DNA of 32,951 nt from Novosphingobium fluoreni (GTDB taxonomy: Bacteria > Pseudomonadota > Alphaproteobacteria > Sphingomonadales > Sphingomonadaceae), in assembly GCF_014196615.1 (NCBI RefSeq), contig NZ_JACIDY010000009.1, positions 1-32,951 of the forward strand, written 5' to 3'. The translations under genes and the position numbers were made by a program. The notes below the pieces were generated by a model, which did not search any database, had not been told where the DNA came from, and saw only the letters and a program-made list of their open reading frames with translations. This document shows positions 8,901-18,043 of the stretch, piece by piece. Position 1 is the stretch's first letter. Each line of letters starts with the position of its first letter.

Positions 8901-11900
8901 GCGGTTATGTCGAACTTCAGATGCTCACGCATTTCTCCCTATTGCGCGGGGCATCCTCGCCCGAGGAGTTGTTTTCCGCTGCCGCGCTGCTGGGTTACCC
9001 GGCGTTGGGTGTCAGCGATATCGGCACGGTGGCGGGCGTCGTTCGTGCCTGGGAAGCCCAGAAGGCGACAGGCGTGCGCTCCATCGCCGGTGCGCGGGTG
9101 GACCTGGCTTGCGGGCGGCGGCTTATCCTCTATCCCACCGATCGCCCCGCATGGTCGCGGCTGACACGCCTGCTCACGCTGGGCAAGCGGCGTGCTTCTA
9201 CACCCCTGGATGGGGAAACTGCCGCCGCCAAACGCCGTGCCGGTAAAGGCAGGTGTGAATTGCACTGGCCCGATCTTGCGGCCTGGTCCGAAGGTATGGT
9301 TGCGATCCTGCTTCCCCATGAAGCGGATGATGCCAACAAGATCGCCCTGGCAGACCTCAAGGCAGTCTATGGTCCGCGCGCGCATATGGCTTTGTTTCAG
9401 CGCCGTCGCCCGGACGACGCGGTACGCATCGCCGCTTTGGCGGAGCAGGCGCGCGAGAGCCGTGTGCGCGCGGTGGTGACGGGGGACGTGCTCTACCATG
9501 CCCCCGAAGCGCGGCTGCTGCAGGATGTCGTCACCGCCGTGCGAGAGAAGTGCACAGTGGACGAACTGGGCTATCGGCGTGAGGTGAATGCCGATCGCGC
9601 GTTGAAATCGCCCGAGGACATGGCACGTCGCTTCGCCGACTATCCCGATGCCCTGCAAGCCAGTGTCGATATCGCGCAAGATTGCAAGTTCGACTTGGGT
9701 GAACTGGCCTACCAGTATCCGCACGAACGGGTAATCGCGGGGCTTACAGCGCAGGAGGCGCTGGAAAAGCTCACCATGGAAGCCTTGGCGCGCAAGTTTC
9801 CGGATGGCGCGCCACCGAAGTACATCCAGCAGATCGATCACGAACTGAGCCTGATCGCGCAATTGGGCTACGCGCCTTACTTCCTCACCGTCCATTCGAT
9901 CGTGCAGGAGGCGCGCCGACGGGGCATTCTGTGCCAGGGCCGTGGATCGGCGGCAAATTCCTGTGTCTGCTATATGCTGGAAGTCACCTCGATCGATCCG
10001 ATAAAGCACGAATTGCTGTTCGAGCGCTTCGTCTCGGGCGAGCGGCGCGAGCCGCCCGATATCGACGTCGATTTTGAGCATGAGCGGCGCGAGGAGATCA
10101 TCCAGTGGATCTACGACACGTATGGCCGCGATCGCGCGGCGCTGACCGCTGTCGTCACCCGCTATCGCGCGCGCGGGGCGGTGCGCGATGTGGGCAAGGC
10201 GCTGGGGCTGCCCGAGGATCTGACATCTTCGCTGGCCGGGATGGTCTGGGGCTGGTCGGCCGAGGGCGTAGGCGAAAAGCAGGTGTCAGAGCTCAATCTC
10301 GATATCGCTGACCGTCGCCTGCGCCTGACTCTGGACCTGGCGCGCAAGCTGATCGGCGCGCCGCGCCATATGAGCCAGCATCCCGGCGGCTTCGTCCTCA
10401 CGCATGACCGGCTGGACGATCTCGTCCCGATCGAGCCCGCGGCGATGGAAAATCGCCAGATCATCGAGTGGGACAAGGATGATATCGATGCGCTGAAGTT
10501 CATGAAGGTGGACGTGCTGGGGCTGGGCATGCTGGGCTGCATGAACCGTGCTTTCAACTTGCTGGAGGAAACCAAGGGCCTGCGCGTCGGCATGGCCGAT
10601 TTGCAGGACGATGATCCCGACGTGTTCGCGATGATCCAGAAGGCGGATACGCTGGGCACCTTCCAGATCGAAAGTCGTGCGCAGATGTCGATGCTGCCGC
10701 GCATGAAGCCACGCGAATTCTATGACATCGTGATCCAGGTGGCGATCGTGCGCCCCGGGCCGATTCAGGGCGACATGGTCCACCCCTACCTGCGCCGGCG
10801 TGAGGGGCTGGAAACGGCCATATATCCCAGGCCGGAACTGGAGGCCGTGCTGAAGAAGACGCTGGGCGTGCCGTTGTTTCAGGAGCAGGCGATGAAGGTG
10901 GCGATCGTCGGCGCGGGCTTTACCCCGGCCGAGGCCGATGCCCTGCGCCGATCGATGGCGACGTTCAAGTTCACAGGCGGCGTTTCTAAGTTCTCGGAAA
11001 AGCTGGTCGAAGGCATGGTCGCCAATGGCTATCCGCGCGATTTTGCCGAACGCACGTTCAAGCAGTTGGAGGGGTTTGGTTCCTATGGCTTTCCCGAAAG
11101 CCATGCCGCCAGCTTCGCCAAGATCGCCTATGCCTCGGCCTGGATGAAGCATCATCATCCCGACGTGTTCTGCGCCGCCTTGATGAACGCGCAGCCGATG
11201 GGCTTCTACGCGCCTGCCCAGATCGTGCGGGACGCGCGCGAGCATGGCGTGGAAGTGCGCCCGCCCTGCGTCAACGCCAGCCGGTGGGACTGCACGCTGG
11301 AGCCCGGCGGCAAGCGCTACCTCGCCGTTCGGCTGGGTCTGGGCCAGATACGCGGACTCTCGAATGGTGATGGGGCCAAGATCGTGGGGGCCCGCGGCGA
11401 GGTACCCTTCGCATCGGTGGACGATGTTTGGCGCCGATCGGGCGTGCCGCGCGCCGCGATCGAGAAACTGGCGGAAGCCGACGCGTTCCATGCCTTTGGC
11501 GCGGACCGGCGGCAGGGTCTGTGGAAGGTAAAGGGCCTGGGCGAAGCGCCGCTGCCGCTGTTCGCTGCGGCCGATCGCGCGGCGCAGATCCGCAGCGCGG
11601 AAGGTATCGAGCCCGACGTCATCTTGCGCCCGCTATCCGACGGGCGCGAGGTGATCGAGGATTATCGCGCGCTACAGCTTTCCCTGCGGGCCCATCCGCT
11701 TACGTTCCTGCGTGATGAGCTGACGCGGCAGGGCATCACGCGTTGCGGTGATCTGGCCACGATCCGCGATGGCCGCCACGTCCAGGTGGCGGGGATCATC
11801 CTGGTGCGCCAGAAGCCGGGCAGCGCCAAGGGCGTGCTGTTCATCACCATCGAGGATGAAACCGGCGTCGCCAATGGCATCTTGTGGCCCCATCGTTTCG

Positions 11901-12220
11901 AAGCGCAGCGCCGCACCGTCATGTCCGCCTCGATGATCGGCATGAAGGGGCGGGTGCAGAAGGAAGGCGAAGTGATCCACGTCATCTGTGATCGGATCAT
12001 CGATCATGGCCCCTTGCTGCATCGTGTGGGTGAGATGTCTTTCCCCCACATCACCGGCCGCGGCGATGGCGCGCGCCATGGCGGCTCTCCCGATCGCGGA
12101 GATCCGGGCTACGGCCAAAGCGATTGGAAGCCGGCTCCGCGCAATTGCTATTGGCCGCCCCATGCCGAGGGATTGGACCCTGAAGATGTGGTGCGGTTCA
12201 AGTCGCATGACTTCCGGTAA
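8897..12220 (+). CDS. dnaE2: DnaE2 (ImuC), error-prone DNA polymerase III alpha subunit
   Basis: The protein has 1107 residues when started at the ATGA overlap with imuB (8897), giving the usual N-terminus [22 protein letters not shown]. Domains in order: PHP (about 1-270), polymerase palm with [14 protein letters not shown] (348-361) and the catalytic [15 protein letters not shown] (386-400, Asp388/390/392), fingers, tandem helix-hairpin-helix, and a C-terminal OB fold (about 960-1040). Length matches DnaE2 rather than the longer replicative DnaE1. It performs translesion synthesis during the SOS response, as last gene of the LexA-controlled cassette. Confidence 0.97.
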   Translation: MSGYVELQMLTHFSLLRGASSPEELFSAAALLGYPALGVSDIGTVAGVVRAWEAQKATGVRSIAGARVDLACGRRLILYPTDRPAWSRLTRLLTLGKRRASTPLDGETAAAKRRAGKGRCELHWPDLAAWSEGMVAILLPHEADDANKIALADLKAVYGPRAHMALFQRRRPDDAVRIAALAEQARESRVRAVVTGDVLYHAPEARLLQDVVTAVREKCTVDELGYRREVNADRALKSPEDMARRFADYPDALQASVDIAQDCKFDLGELAYQYPHERVIAGLTAQEALEKLTMEALARKFPDGAPPKYIQQIDHELSLIAQLGYAPYFLTVHSIVQEARRRGILCQGRGSAANSCVCYMLEVTSIDPIKHELLFERFVSGERREPPDIDVDFEHERREEIIQWIYDTYGRDRAALTAVVTRYRARGAVRDVGKALGLPEDLTSSLAGMVWGWSAEGVGEKQVSELNLDIADRRLRLTLDLARKLIGAPRHMSQHPGGFVLTHDRLDDLVPIEPAAMENRQIIEWDKDDIDALKFMKVDVLGLGMLGCMNRAFNLLEETKGLRVGMADLQDDDPDVFAMIQKADTLGTFQIESRAQMSMLPRMKPREFYDIVIQVAIVRPGPIQGDMVHPYLRRREGLETAIYPRPELEAVLKKTLGVPLFQEQAMKVAIVGAGFTPAEADALRRSMATFKFTGGVSKFSEKLVEGMVANGYPRDFAERTFKQLEGFGSYGFPESHAASFAKIAYASAWMKHHHPDVFCAALMNAQPMGFYAPAQIVRDAREHGVEVRPPCVNASRWDCTLEPGGKRYLAVRLGLGQIRGLSNGDGAKIVGARGEVPFASVDDVWRRSGVPRAAIEKLAEADAFHAFGADRRQGLWKVKGLGEAPLPLFAAADRAAQIRSAEGIEPDVILRPLSDGREVIEDYRALQLSLRAHPLTFLRDELTRQGITRCGDLATIRDGRHVQVAGIILVRQKPGSAKGVLFITIEDETGVANGILWPHRFEAQRRTVMSASMIGMKGRVQKEGEVIHVICDRIIDHGPLLHRVGEMSFPHITGRGDGARHGGSPDRGDPGYGQSDWKPAPRNCYWPPHAEGLDPEDVVRFKSHDFR

Positions 12221-12377
12221 GCGCTGCGCCTGAAAGGCGATCATCGACGGGGGATTGGGCGCAACAACTTTGGGCGACCTCATCCTTTTCGTCACCTTGT
12301 GAATCATCGCTGGCGAGCCGGGGTCGCAGATGGCATCTGTATGCCGCCATGCTTCATCGCCGTTCGCCACACCTGTC

Positions 12378-13316
12378 ATGACCGACCGCAGTCCGCTTAT
12401 CGACAATCGCTTTGCCAGTCGGGTGGACTGGAACCTGATGCGCACCTTTGTCGATATCGTGCGGGCCGGCGGCATCGGCGCGGCGGCGCGTCAACTGAAC
12501 AAGCAGCAGCCCAGTATCAGCGCCGCACTCAAGCGGCTGGAAGAGCAGGTCGGCGCCACGCTGCTGCACCGCTCCGCCACGGGCGTGGAGATGACGGCGG
12601 CGGGCAAGGCGATGATGGCCTTGTGCGAGGATATGCTGGAAGCGGCCCGCCTGGTGCCGCACCAGATCGCGCAGGCCACCAAGCGCGTCGAGGGCTTCGT
12701 ACGCATCCAGCTGGTGTCCGCGCTGGTCTCGCTGGAGTTCGACGAGGCGATCGCCAGTTTCCATCGCCGCCATCCCGAAATCCACATCGAGATCCGCGTG
12801 TCGCCATGGCGGCAGGTGTTGGACGCCCTGGAGCGGGGCGAAGTGGAGATCGGCGTCGGATATGATAGCGCGGTGCGCGCCAGCTTGGTCTATGAGCCGC
12901 TGTTTACCGAGCATCAGCAGCTTTACTGCGCGCGCAGTCATCCTTTGTTCGGATACCGCATCAGCCGCTTGAACGAGTTGAAGGACGAGGGCTTCGTTCT
13001 GACTGGCGAGGATGAGATCGAGACGATCACGCATCTGCGCCGCCGGTATCGCCTGGGCACCAAGGTGAATGGCCTGGCAGAGGATATCAACGAGGCCAAG
13101 CGGTTGATCCTGCATGGCATCGGCGTCGGGTTCCTGCCTATCTTGTCGGCTCAGGATGAGGTGGCTCGCGGGCGGCTCTGGCCGATCCTCCAGCCCGAGG
13201 CTGAGCCGTCCTACGATATCTTCCTGCTCGCCCGGGCCGAGCCTTCGCGGGATACAGCGACGCAGCTGTTCCTCGACGAGGTGGTGCGCCGGATCCGCGC
13301 GCAGCGGAAGTCATAA
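12378..13316 (+). CDS. LysR-family transcriptional regulator
   Basis: An N-terminal winged helix-turn-helix (VDWNLMRTFVDIVRAGGIGA ... QQPSISAALKRLEEQVG, roughly residues 15-75) is followed by a LysR substrate-binding domain (about 100-310). I took the ATG at 12378; an in-frame ATG at 12330 would add 16 residues, and no strong ribosome-binding site decides between them. It lies after the mutagenesis cassette and before the hydroxylase-sulfotransferase genes on the same strand. LysR proteins usually control a neighbouring gene, and the 13404-16097 genes are candidates, but the usual divergent arrangement is absent. Confidence 0.9.
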   Translation: MTDRSPLIDNRFASRVDWNLMRTFVDIVRAGGIGAAARQLNKQQPSISAALKRLEEQVGATLLHRSATGVEMTAAGKAMMALCEDMLEAARLVPHQIAQATKRVEGFVRIQLVSALVSLEFDEAIASFHRRHPEIHIEIRVSPWRQVLDALERGEVEIGVGYDSAVRASLVYEPLFTEHQQLYCARSHPLFGYRISRLNELKDEGFVLTGEDEIETITHLRRRYRLGTKVNGLAEDINEAKRLILHGIGVGFLPILSAQDEVARGRLWPILQPEAEPSYDIFLLARAEPSRDTATQLFLDEVVRRIRAQRKS

Positions 13317-13403
13317 CGCCAATCTATGTCTTCCATCGAAAAATAGCGCCTCCCCGTATGGGGCTCGCTGGTCCAGATTTCGCGGATCAAAGCGAGGAAC
13401 CCC

Positions 13404-13589
13404 ATGGCACTGCGCCACCAGGCAATTACCGTTGAAGCTCAACCGCAAATGGCATGGCCTTTCGCCATAGCCGCGTCTGCGGGTCGCCTGCTTCTGGAAG
13501 GCCTGCGCGCCCGTGCGGCCGCTCTCGAAACGTCGGGATCCCGCCGTCCATCCTCGCCCGCGCCATGGGCGAGCTGGTTCCTGCGGTAA
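13404..13589 (+). CDS. Possible small protein upstream of the hydroxylase gene
   Basis: A 61-codon reading frame begins at an ATG preceded by AGCGAGG. Its stop lies seven bases before the start of the di-iron hydroxylase gene, an operon-like spacing. Codon choice is GC-rich at third positions like the neighbours. The central part (WPFAIAASAGRLLLEGLRARAAAL) could form an amphipathic or membrane-associated helix. I do not recognise a family. It may equally be a leader peptide or a chance frame. Confidence 0.35.
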   Translation: MALRHQAITVEAQPQMAWPFAIAASAGRLLLEGLRARAAALETSGSRRPSSPAPWASWFLR

Positions 13590-13596
13590 GAACGCC

Positions 13597-14520
13597 ATGC
13601 AAAACGCTCTTGTTAAACAATCTCTTGTCGATCTTCTGCCGCCGCTGATGGTGGCGCTTGTCGTGGCATTCTGGGCCTACGGTCCTGAGGCGCTTCTGAG
13701 CAGCCCCTGGACACTTATCGCCACCTCCAGCGCGATCACCGCGATAGTTTTGGGGCTGGAATTCGTGTTTGAGCGACATGCCGGTTGGCGGATGAACAAG
13801 CAGGAATTCTTCACAGACCTGTTCTACGTCGTGCTCAGCGCCACGGTTATTGCATGGCTGACGCAGACACTGGCCGAAGACCCGCTAAAGGCGCTGAAGA
13901 CATCGCTGGGGATCAGCACCCAATGGGTCATGCACATGCCGTGGCTGGCGCAAGTGGCGCTGGTGATCGTGATCCTGGAGTTCGGGCAGTATTGGATGCA
14001 TCGTCTGATGCACAACGTCACGCCGTTCTGGCTGACGCACGCGCCGCATCACCACATCACGCAGTTGAATGCCGCGAAAGGCGCGGTGGGCAATCCGATC
14101 GAGCTGTTCCTGATCAGCCTGAGCGTCCTGGCGTTGTTCGACTTCGACAATACCGCCTTGTTTGCCGGCCTGAACGTATTGGGTGTTGTCTCCACCTTCG
14201 CTCACGCCAATGTCCGCGCCAATCCGCCGATCTGGTATTCATTCGTATTTACCACAATCCGCAATCACAGCTTGCATCACTCCACTGATTACGAAGCAAC
14301 GCGCTGCAATTACGGCAATTCGCTGATCCTGCTGGACCGTATCTTCGGCACTTATCGCGAAGGCGAATCTGCGATCGTCGGGCAGGATGAGCGTCGTCGT
14401 CTCTCGATTGTGGAGCAGGCGTTGTTCCCCTTCCAGCCCCTGATCCAGCGCTACAAGGCGCGCAAGTCTGACGCAAGTGACGCGGCTGCCGGTACTATCG
14501 AGGAAGTCAGCCCCGCATGA
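13597..14520 (+). CDS. Membrane fatty-acid hydroxylase / sterol desaturase family di-iron enzyme
   Basis: The 307-residue membrane protein has hydrophobic segments at about 12-60, 72-92, 113-130 and 170-200. It carries the three histidine boxes of the family: HRLMH (135-139), HAPHH (148-152) and HSLHH (224-228), which bind the non-haem di-iron centre. Such enzymes hydroxylate fatty acyl chains, sterols or carotenoids using O2. The ATG at 13597 is preferred because it gives a typical hydrophobic N-terminus. The stop overlaps the start of the sulfotransferase gene by four bases (ATGA), implying translational coupling and possibly sequential action (hydroxylation, then sulfation). The substrate is unknown. 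Confidence 0.9.
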   Translation: MQNALVKQSLVDLLPPLMVALVVAFWAYGPEALLSSPWTLIATSSAITAIVLGLEFVFERHAGWRMNKQEFFTDLFYVVLSATVIAWLTQTLAEDPLKALKTSLGISTQWVMHMPWLAQVALVIVILEFGQYWMHRLMHNVTPFWLTHAPHHHITQLNAAKGAVGNPIELFLISLSVLALFDFDNTALFAGLNVLGVVSTFAHANVRANPPIWYSFVFTTIRNHSLHHSTDYEATRCNYGNSLILLDRIFGTYREGESAIVGQDERRRLSIVEQALFPFQPLIQRYKARKSDASDAAAGTIEEVSPA

Positions 14521-16097
14521 TCGGCAGCGCCACCCTCCCGATGAGCCCGGCGCGGCGCGCTTTGGTGCAGGGCGATCTGGGTGCAACCTCTCGCTTGGCG
14601 AGCGCCATGATCGCCGCTGATGCCGGGGATGCGGAAGGGCATTTCCTGCTCGGCCAGGCAGAGGCGGCGCAGGGCCGGGTGCAAGCAGCGATCGGACATC
14701 TTAGTCGGGCGGTCACGCTCGATCCACAAGGGGAATATCGCGCGCATCTAGCAAAGCTGTACACCTTGGTGCGGCGCGATGGCGACGCCGCAGCAACCTT
14801 GCGTGATGCCGAGGCGATGCCCCCGGCCGACGCGCTGAGCCGTGACACGATGGGCTGCGTCTACGCCCGGCTGGGCAATCACGCTGCCGCGCTGGCGCAC
14901 TTCGAAGAGGCAGTTCGGCTGGAGCCGGGCAGCACGGCTTTCCGCTTCAACCTGGCCACAACGCTGAACTTCCTGGGCCAGGTCGACGCCGCCGAGACCG
15001 CATTGGATGAATTGCTTGCGATCTCACCGGCGGATGCCCGTGCGCACCACCTCCTCGCCGGATTGCGTAAGCAGACCGAGGCTGCCAACCACGTCGACAG
15101 GCTGATCGAAGTGCGCGAAGCGGCGCGGGATGGGCGCGATCGTCTGCTGCTGGGCTATGCCCTCACCAAGGAACTCGAAGACCTTGGCCGGGAGGATGAG
15201 GCGCTCGCTCGCCTGATCACCGTCAATGCCGAGCATCGCCGTGCGGTTCCCTACGATTTCACGCGTGATGCCGCTGTATTCGATGCCATCGAAGCAGCCT
15301 GGGCTCCTCAGCAAGTTTCGCCCGCCACCGCCGAATGCGCTGGAACGGAGCCGATCTTCGTGATCGGTATGCCGCGCACCGGCACCACACTGATCGATCG
15401 CATCGTGTCTTCACACCCCGACGTCGAAAGCGTGGGCGAATTGCAGGCGCTGCCCTTGGCGGTGAAGCAGGCATCGGGCACGCGCACCCGCACCGTGCTC
15501 GATCCCGAAACCGTTATGGCGGCGGCACGGGCCGACATGGCCGCGATCGGGCGGAACTATGGCCTGATGGCGCATCATCACCGCCGCGCAATGACACCGC
15601 GCTTCGTGGACAAGTTTCCCGGGAATTTCCAATATGCGGGGCTGATCGCAAAGGCTTTGCCTGCGGCTCCCATCGTTTGCCTGCGCCGCAATCCGATGGA
15701 CACGGTCCTGAGCAACTTTCGCAACCTCTTCGCGATTTCATCCCGCTATTACGACTACAGCTACGACCTGATCGAGATCGCCGCTTACTACATCCGGTTC
15801 GATCGGCTGATGGCGCGCTGGGATGCCGCCATGCCCGGCCGCATCTTGCAACTGCGTTACGAAGAACTGGTGGCCGATCAGGAAGGCCAGACGCGTCGTC
15901 TGCTATCGCATTGCGGCCTGGAATGGTCGGACGCGTGCCTGTCTTTCCACACCAATGCCGCTCCGGTTTCCACGCCGAGCGCCGCACAAGTCCGCCGTCC
16001 GCTCTACACCGAATCGGTCGCGCGCTGGAAACGCCATGCCGAAGTGCTCGAGCCGGTGCGTCGCATGCTGGAGGAGGCCGGGATCGATGTCGAATGA
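14517..16097 (+). CDS. TPR-repeat sulfotransferase
   Basis: The 526-residue protein combines tetratricopeptide repeats in the first about 200 residues with a C-terminal sulfotransferase domain. The PAPS 5'-phosphosulfate loop is GMPRTGTTL (284-292, within PIFVIGMPRTGTTLIDRIV), followed by SSHPDVESVGEL, and further on the 3'-phosphate-binding region around CLRRNPMDTVLSNFRNLF. The TPR-Sulfotransfer_3 combination is frequent in sphingomonads and Caulobacterales. It should transfer sulfate from PAPS to a hydroxyl or tyrosine acceptor. Coupling to the upstream hydroxylase suggests that the acceptor hydroxyl may be made by that enzyme; this is inference. Confidence 0.92.
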   Translation: MIGSATLPMSPARRALVQGDLGATSRLASAMIAADAGDAEGHFLLGQAEAAQGRVQAAIGHLSRAVTLDPQGEYRAHLAKLYTLVRRDGDAAATLRDAEAMPPADALSRDTMGCVYARLGNHAAALAHFEEAVRLEPGSTAFRFNLATTLNFLGQVDAAETALDELLAISPADARAHHLLAGLRKQTEAANHVDRLIEVREAARDGRDRLLLGYALTKELEDLGREDEALARLITVNAEHRRAVPYDFTRDAAVFDAIEAAWAPQQVSPATAECAGTEPIFVIGMPRTGTTLIDRIVSSHPDVESVGELQALPLAVKQASGTRTRTVLDPETVMAAARADMAAIGRNYGLMAHHHRRAMTPRFVDKFPGNFQYAGLIAKALPAAPIVCLRRNPMDTVLSNFRNLFAISSRYYDYSYDLIEIAAYYIRFDRLMARWDAAMPGRILQLRYEELVADQEGQTRRLLSHCGLEWSDACLSFHTNAAPVSTPSAAQVRRPLYTESVARWKRHAEVLEPVRRMLEEAGIDVE

Positions 16098-16122
16098 CAC
16101 CTCCCCCCAAACTTTTTTTGCT

Positions 16123-16524
16123 ATGAGGAGATCCGCTCTGCGTGCAATCCGAAAGGCCCTAGCTGGCGGTCTCACCGCCATTGCAGTATTACACGCCGTG
16201 CCCGCTCTGGCCGACAGCGGCGCAGAGGCAAAGCTGGTTCGCTGCGGCGCACAAAGCTGCCTGCAGGTGACTGGCCATCGTGACGATGCCAGCGCGCCGG
16301 TTCGGATCAACGGCCATCTTGTTGCCGTACAAGGACAACGCAACTGGCGCGCGAACCTTTCCGTCGGCACCATCAAGGAATGGTCCGCGCCGTTCGATCG
16401 TCACATCGTCGTTACGTCCTACGATGCCGCGGCGCAGCGTGATACTGAAGACAAGGTTCGCCTGCCGATCGGCCTGCTGGGCCATGTTCCGGATTTGGCA
16501 TCTTTAGTTATTACTTTGGATTAG
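16123..16524 (+). CDS. Small secreted protein of unknown function
   Basis: The 133-residue protein has a clear Sec signal peptide (MRRSALRAIRKALAGGLTAIAVLHAVPALA split as positively charged, hydrophobic and ALA cleavage parts). I took the ATG at 16123 so that the signal peptide starts directly; an in-frame ATG at 16087 overlaps the sulfotransferase end by 11 bases and adds 12 residues. The mature part is about 100 residues with a Cys pair (RCGAQSC) and looks beta-rich. I recognise no family. It is probably co-transcribed with the sulfotransferase. Confidence 0.7.
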   Translation: MRRSALRAIRKALAGGLTAIAVLHAVPALADSGAEAKLVRCGAQSCLQVTGHRDDASAPVRINGHLVAVQGQRNWRANLSVGTIKEWSAPFDRHIVVTSYDAAAQRDTEDKVRLPIGLLGHVPDLASLVITLD

Positions 16525-16649
16525 ACTGAATAATACTATAGATCTAATACATCGGAACTAGTTTCCGTTATTGTCATTATCATCACTCGGAGCTATTAGA
16601 GCTTCCGAGCCGCCAGTGCGCGGCCTGTCAGATTGTGCAGGAGATGATG
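16525..16649. promoter_or_regulatory. AT-rich intergenic region, probable urcA promoter
   Basis: The stretch around 16500-16580 is much richer in A and T than its surroundings, with TAATACTATAG at 16531-16541 offering possible -10 sequences. It precedes the UrcA gene, which has its ribosome-binding site AGGAG at 16639-16643. No hexamer pair stands out enough to be fixed. Confidence 0.35.
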
Positions 16650-16982
16650 ATGAAGACTGGCCTCATGGCCCTTGCGGCCGTCGCGCTCACCACTTCGGTT
16701 TCGGCCAACGCCACCGAAAACCCTTTCGCCCAGGATCAGGCGGTGTTGAACCTGCGCGGCATCGACCTGTCGACTGCCGATGGCCAGCAGCGCCTTGCGA
16801 TCCGCATGGATCAGGCCGCGCGCTCCGTTTGCGGGGATCGTTTGGCTACCGTCCACCTCGACCTTGAAGCCAAGACGCGCGAGTGCCGCGCTGCCGTAGT
16901 GGCCGATGTGCGCTCGCAGATCGAAGCGCGCACGGCTTATGCCCCGTCGCAGGCTGCTGCGAAGCTCGCCCTCGCGCAGTAA
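16650..16982 (+). CDS. UrcA-family periplasmic protein
   Basis: The 110-residue protein starts with a signal peptide (MKTGLMALAAVALTTSVSANA). It shows the UrcA pattern: a strand ending in LRGIDLSTADGQQRLAIRMDQAARSVCG, then a second Cys in ECRAAVV; the two cysteines could form a disulfide. The start at 16650 has AGGAG six bases upstream; two further in-frame ATGs directly precede it. UrcA proteins are found mainly in sphingomonads and relatives and have no known function. The gene stands alone and ends at a strong terminator. Confidence 0.88.
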   Translation: MKTGLMALAAVALTTSVSANATENPFAQDQAVLNLRGIDLSTADGQQRLAIRMDQAARSVCGDRLATVHLDLEAKTRECRAAVVADVRSQIEARTAYAPSQAAAKLALAQ

Positions 16983-17010
16983 GTTGCGGCCGCCAGACGG
17001 CTGGTATAAA

Positions 17011-17048
17011 AAAGCGGCCTGCTTCTCAAGGGGGGCAGGCCGCTTTTG
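17011..17048. terminator. Bidirectional Rho-independent terminator
   Basis: A perfect 13-bp stem, AAAAGCGGCCTGC (17011-17023) pairing with GCAGGCCGCTTTT (17036-17048), surrounds a 12-base loop. The A run on one side and T run on the other allow it to serve both the plus-strand UrcA gene and the minus-strand operon that ends at 17099. Confidence 0.9.
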
Positions 17049-17098
17049 CGTGCATCTATTGTACCACTGATCGTCGGCGTCGATTTTGGCTATTCGAG

Positions 17099-18043
17099 TT
17101 ACTTGCCGATCGTGTCCGGTTTGGGCCACCAGGTGATCGTGTGGACATCGTGCGCGCTGGTCCAGATGCCGGTGGGGGTGTAGCGCAAGGCACCGCTGCC
17201 TTCGGCCTTGCCGATGCGGGCGCGGATAGCCAGGGTCTTGGGATCGATCACCACGAACGTCTGATCGTCCGTGGTGCGCAGCCACACTTTGCCGCCGCCG
17301 GTATCGATATCGCCGTATTTCAGATTTTCGCCGACCTTCACCCGTCCACGCACGGCATTGATGGCAGGGTCGATCGCAGCAACGGTGCCGTCTCCCTGCT
17401 CCTGCACCCACACCGCGCCTTCGCCGGCCACGAGGAAGCCCGGCTGTTGGCCTAGAGGGATTGTCGCAACGACGGTATTGGTGGCCGGGTCGATTCGCTG
17501 GAGCGTCCGTGTCTTGCTGCTGGCGGCCCACAGCGCGCCGTGTCCGAAGGCCAGGTAATACGCCCCGGCCTCGGTTGGGATCGTGGCGATGACGGTGTTG
17601 GTGGCCGGATCGACGCGGGCAATGCCACCCGCCGGGTCGCTGGCGATCCACACCGATCCCGCGCCGGTGACGACGTTAAGCTCACCCTCCTTACCGTTGG
17701 CGATGCCGGTGGCGATCGCCGCGATCTTCTTGGCGGAGCGGATATTAATCCTGTCCAGCGTGCCGTTCTTGCAATTGGCCACCCATAAGTCGGTGCCCAT
17801 GATCGACATGCCGCCGCAGGGACGGGCAATGGGCACTTCGGCCAGCTTGCCCTTGCGGGACCATTGCTCCACCCGACCCTTGTTGGTCGCCCAGACGGTT
17901 TTTCCGTCGATGGCCAGGAAATCGGCGAAGTCGGGGACGGTGATCATCTGTTCCTTTTGCGCCAGCGCCGGACCCGCCATGGCCAGGCCGCAACCGATAG
18001 CCACCGCGGAGGCCAGCACGCGCATGGTCCGAGCGCGGATCAC
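17099..18043 (-). CDS. Periplasmic YncE/Vgb-like beta-propeller protein
   Basis: The 314-residue protein has a signal peptide (hydrophobic about residues 7-22, cleavage near ALA-QK) and repeated blades with the pattern 'G-x-V-W-x-x-x ... R-I-D-P-A-T-N-T-V-x-A-T-I', seen at least five times (for example RVDPATNTVIATI and RIDPATNTVVATI). It belongs to the YVTN/Vgb-like seven-bladed propellers, which bind ligands or small molecules but have no fixed function. The GTG start at 18043 overlaps the allophanate hydrolase stop by four bases and has GGAG upstream. It is thus the last gene of the nitrogen operon, an unusual partner for it. A role in periplasmic ligand binding is only a guess. Confidence 0.85.
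   Translation of the reverse strand: MIRARTMRVLASAVAIGCGLAMAGPALAQKEQMITVPDFADFLAIDGKTVWATNKGRVEQWSRKGKLAEVPIARPCGGMSIMGTDLWVANCKNGTLDRINIRSAKKIAAIATGIANGKEGELNVVTGAGSVWIASDPAGGIARVDPATNTVIATIPTEAGAYYLAFGHGALWAASSKTRTLQRIDPATNTVVATIPLGQQPGFLVAGEGAVWVQEQGDGTVAAIDPAINAVRGRVKVGENLKYGDIDTGGGKVWLRTTDDQTFVVIDPKTLAIRARIGKAEGSGALRYTPTGIWTSAHDVHTITWWPKPDTIGK

Noticed and set aside
10286..11491. 401-codon open frame antisense to dnaE2
   Set aside because: No recognisable domain, His/Arg/Gly-rich, opposite to a certain gene.
16508..16536. TTATTA-N17-TAATAC, similar to the three putative operators
   Set aside because: The spacer is one base longer than in the three exact copies, the conserved inner C/G bases do not pair, and it lies at the end of an unrelated gene in an AT-rich stretch.
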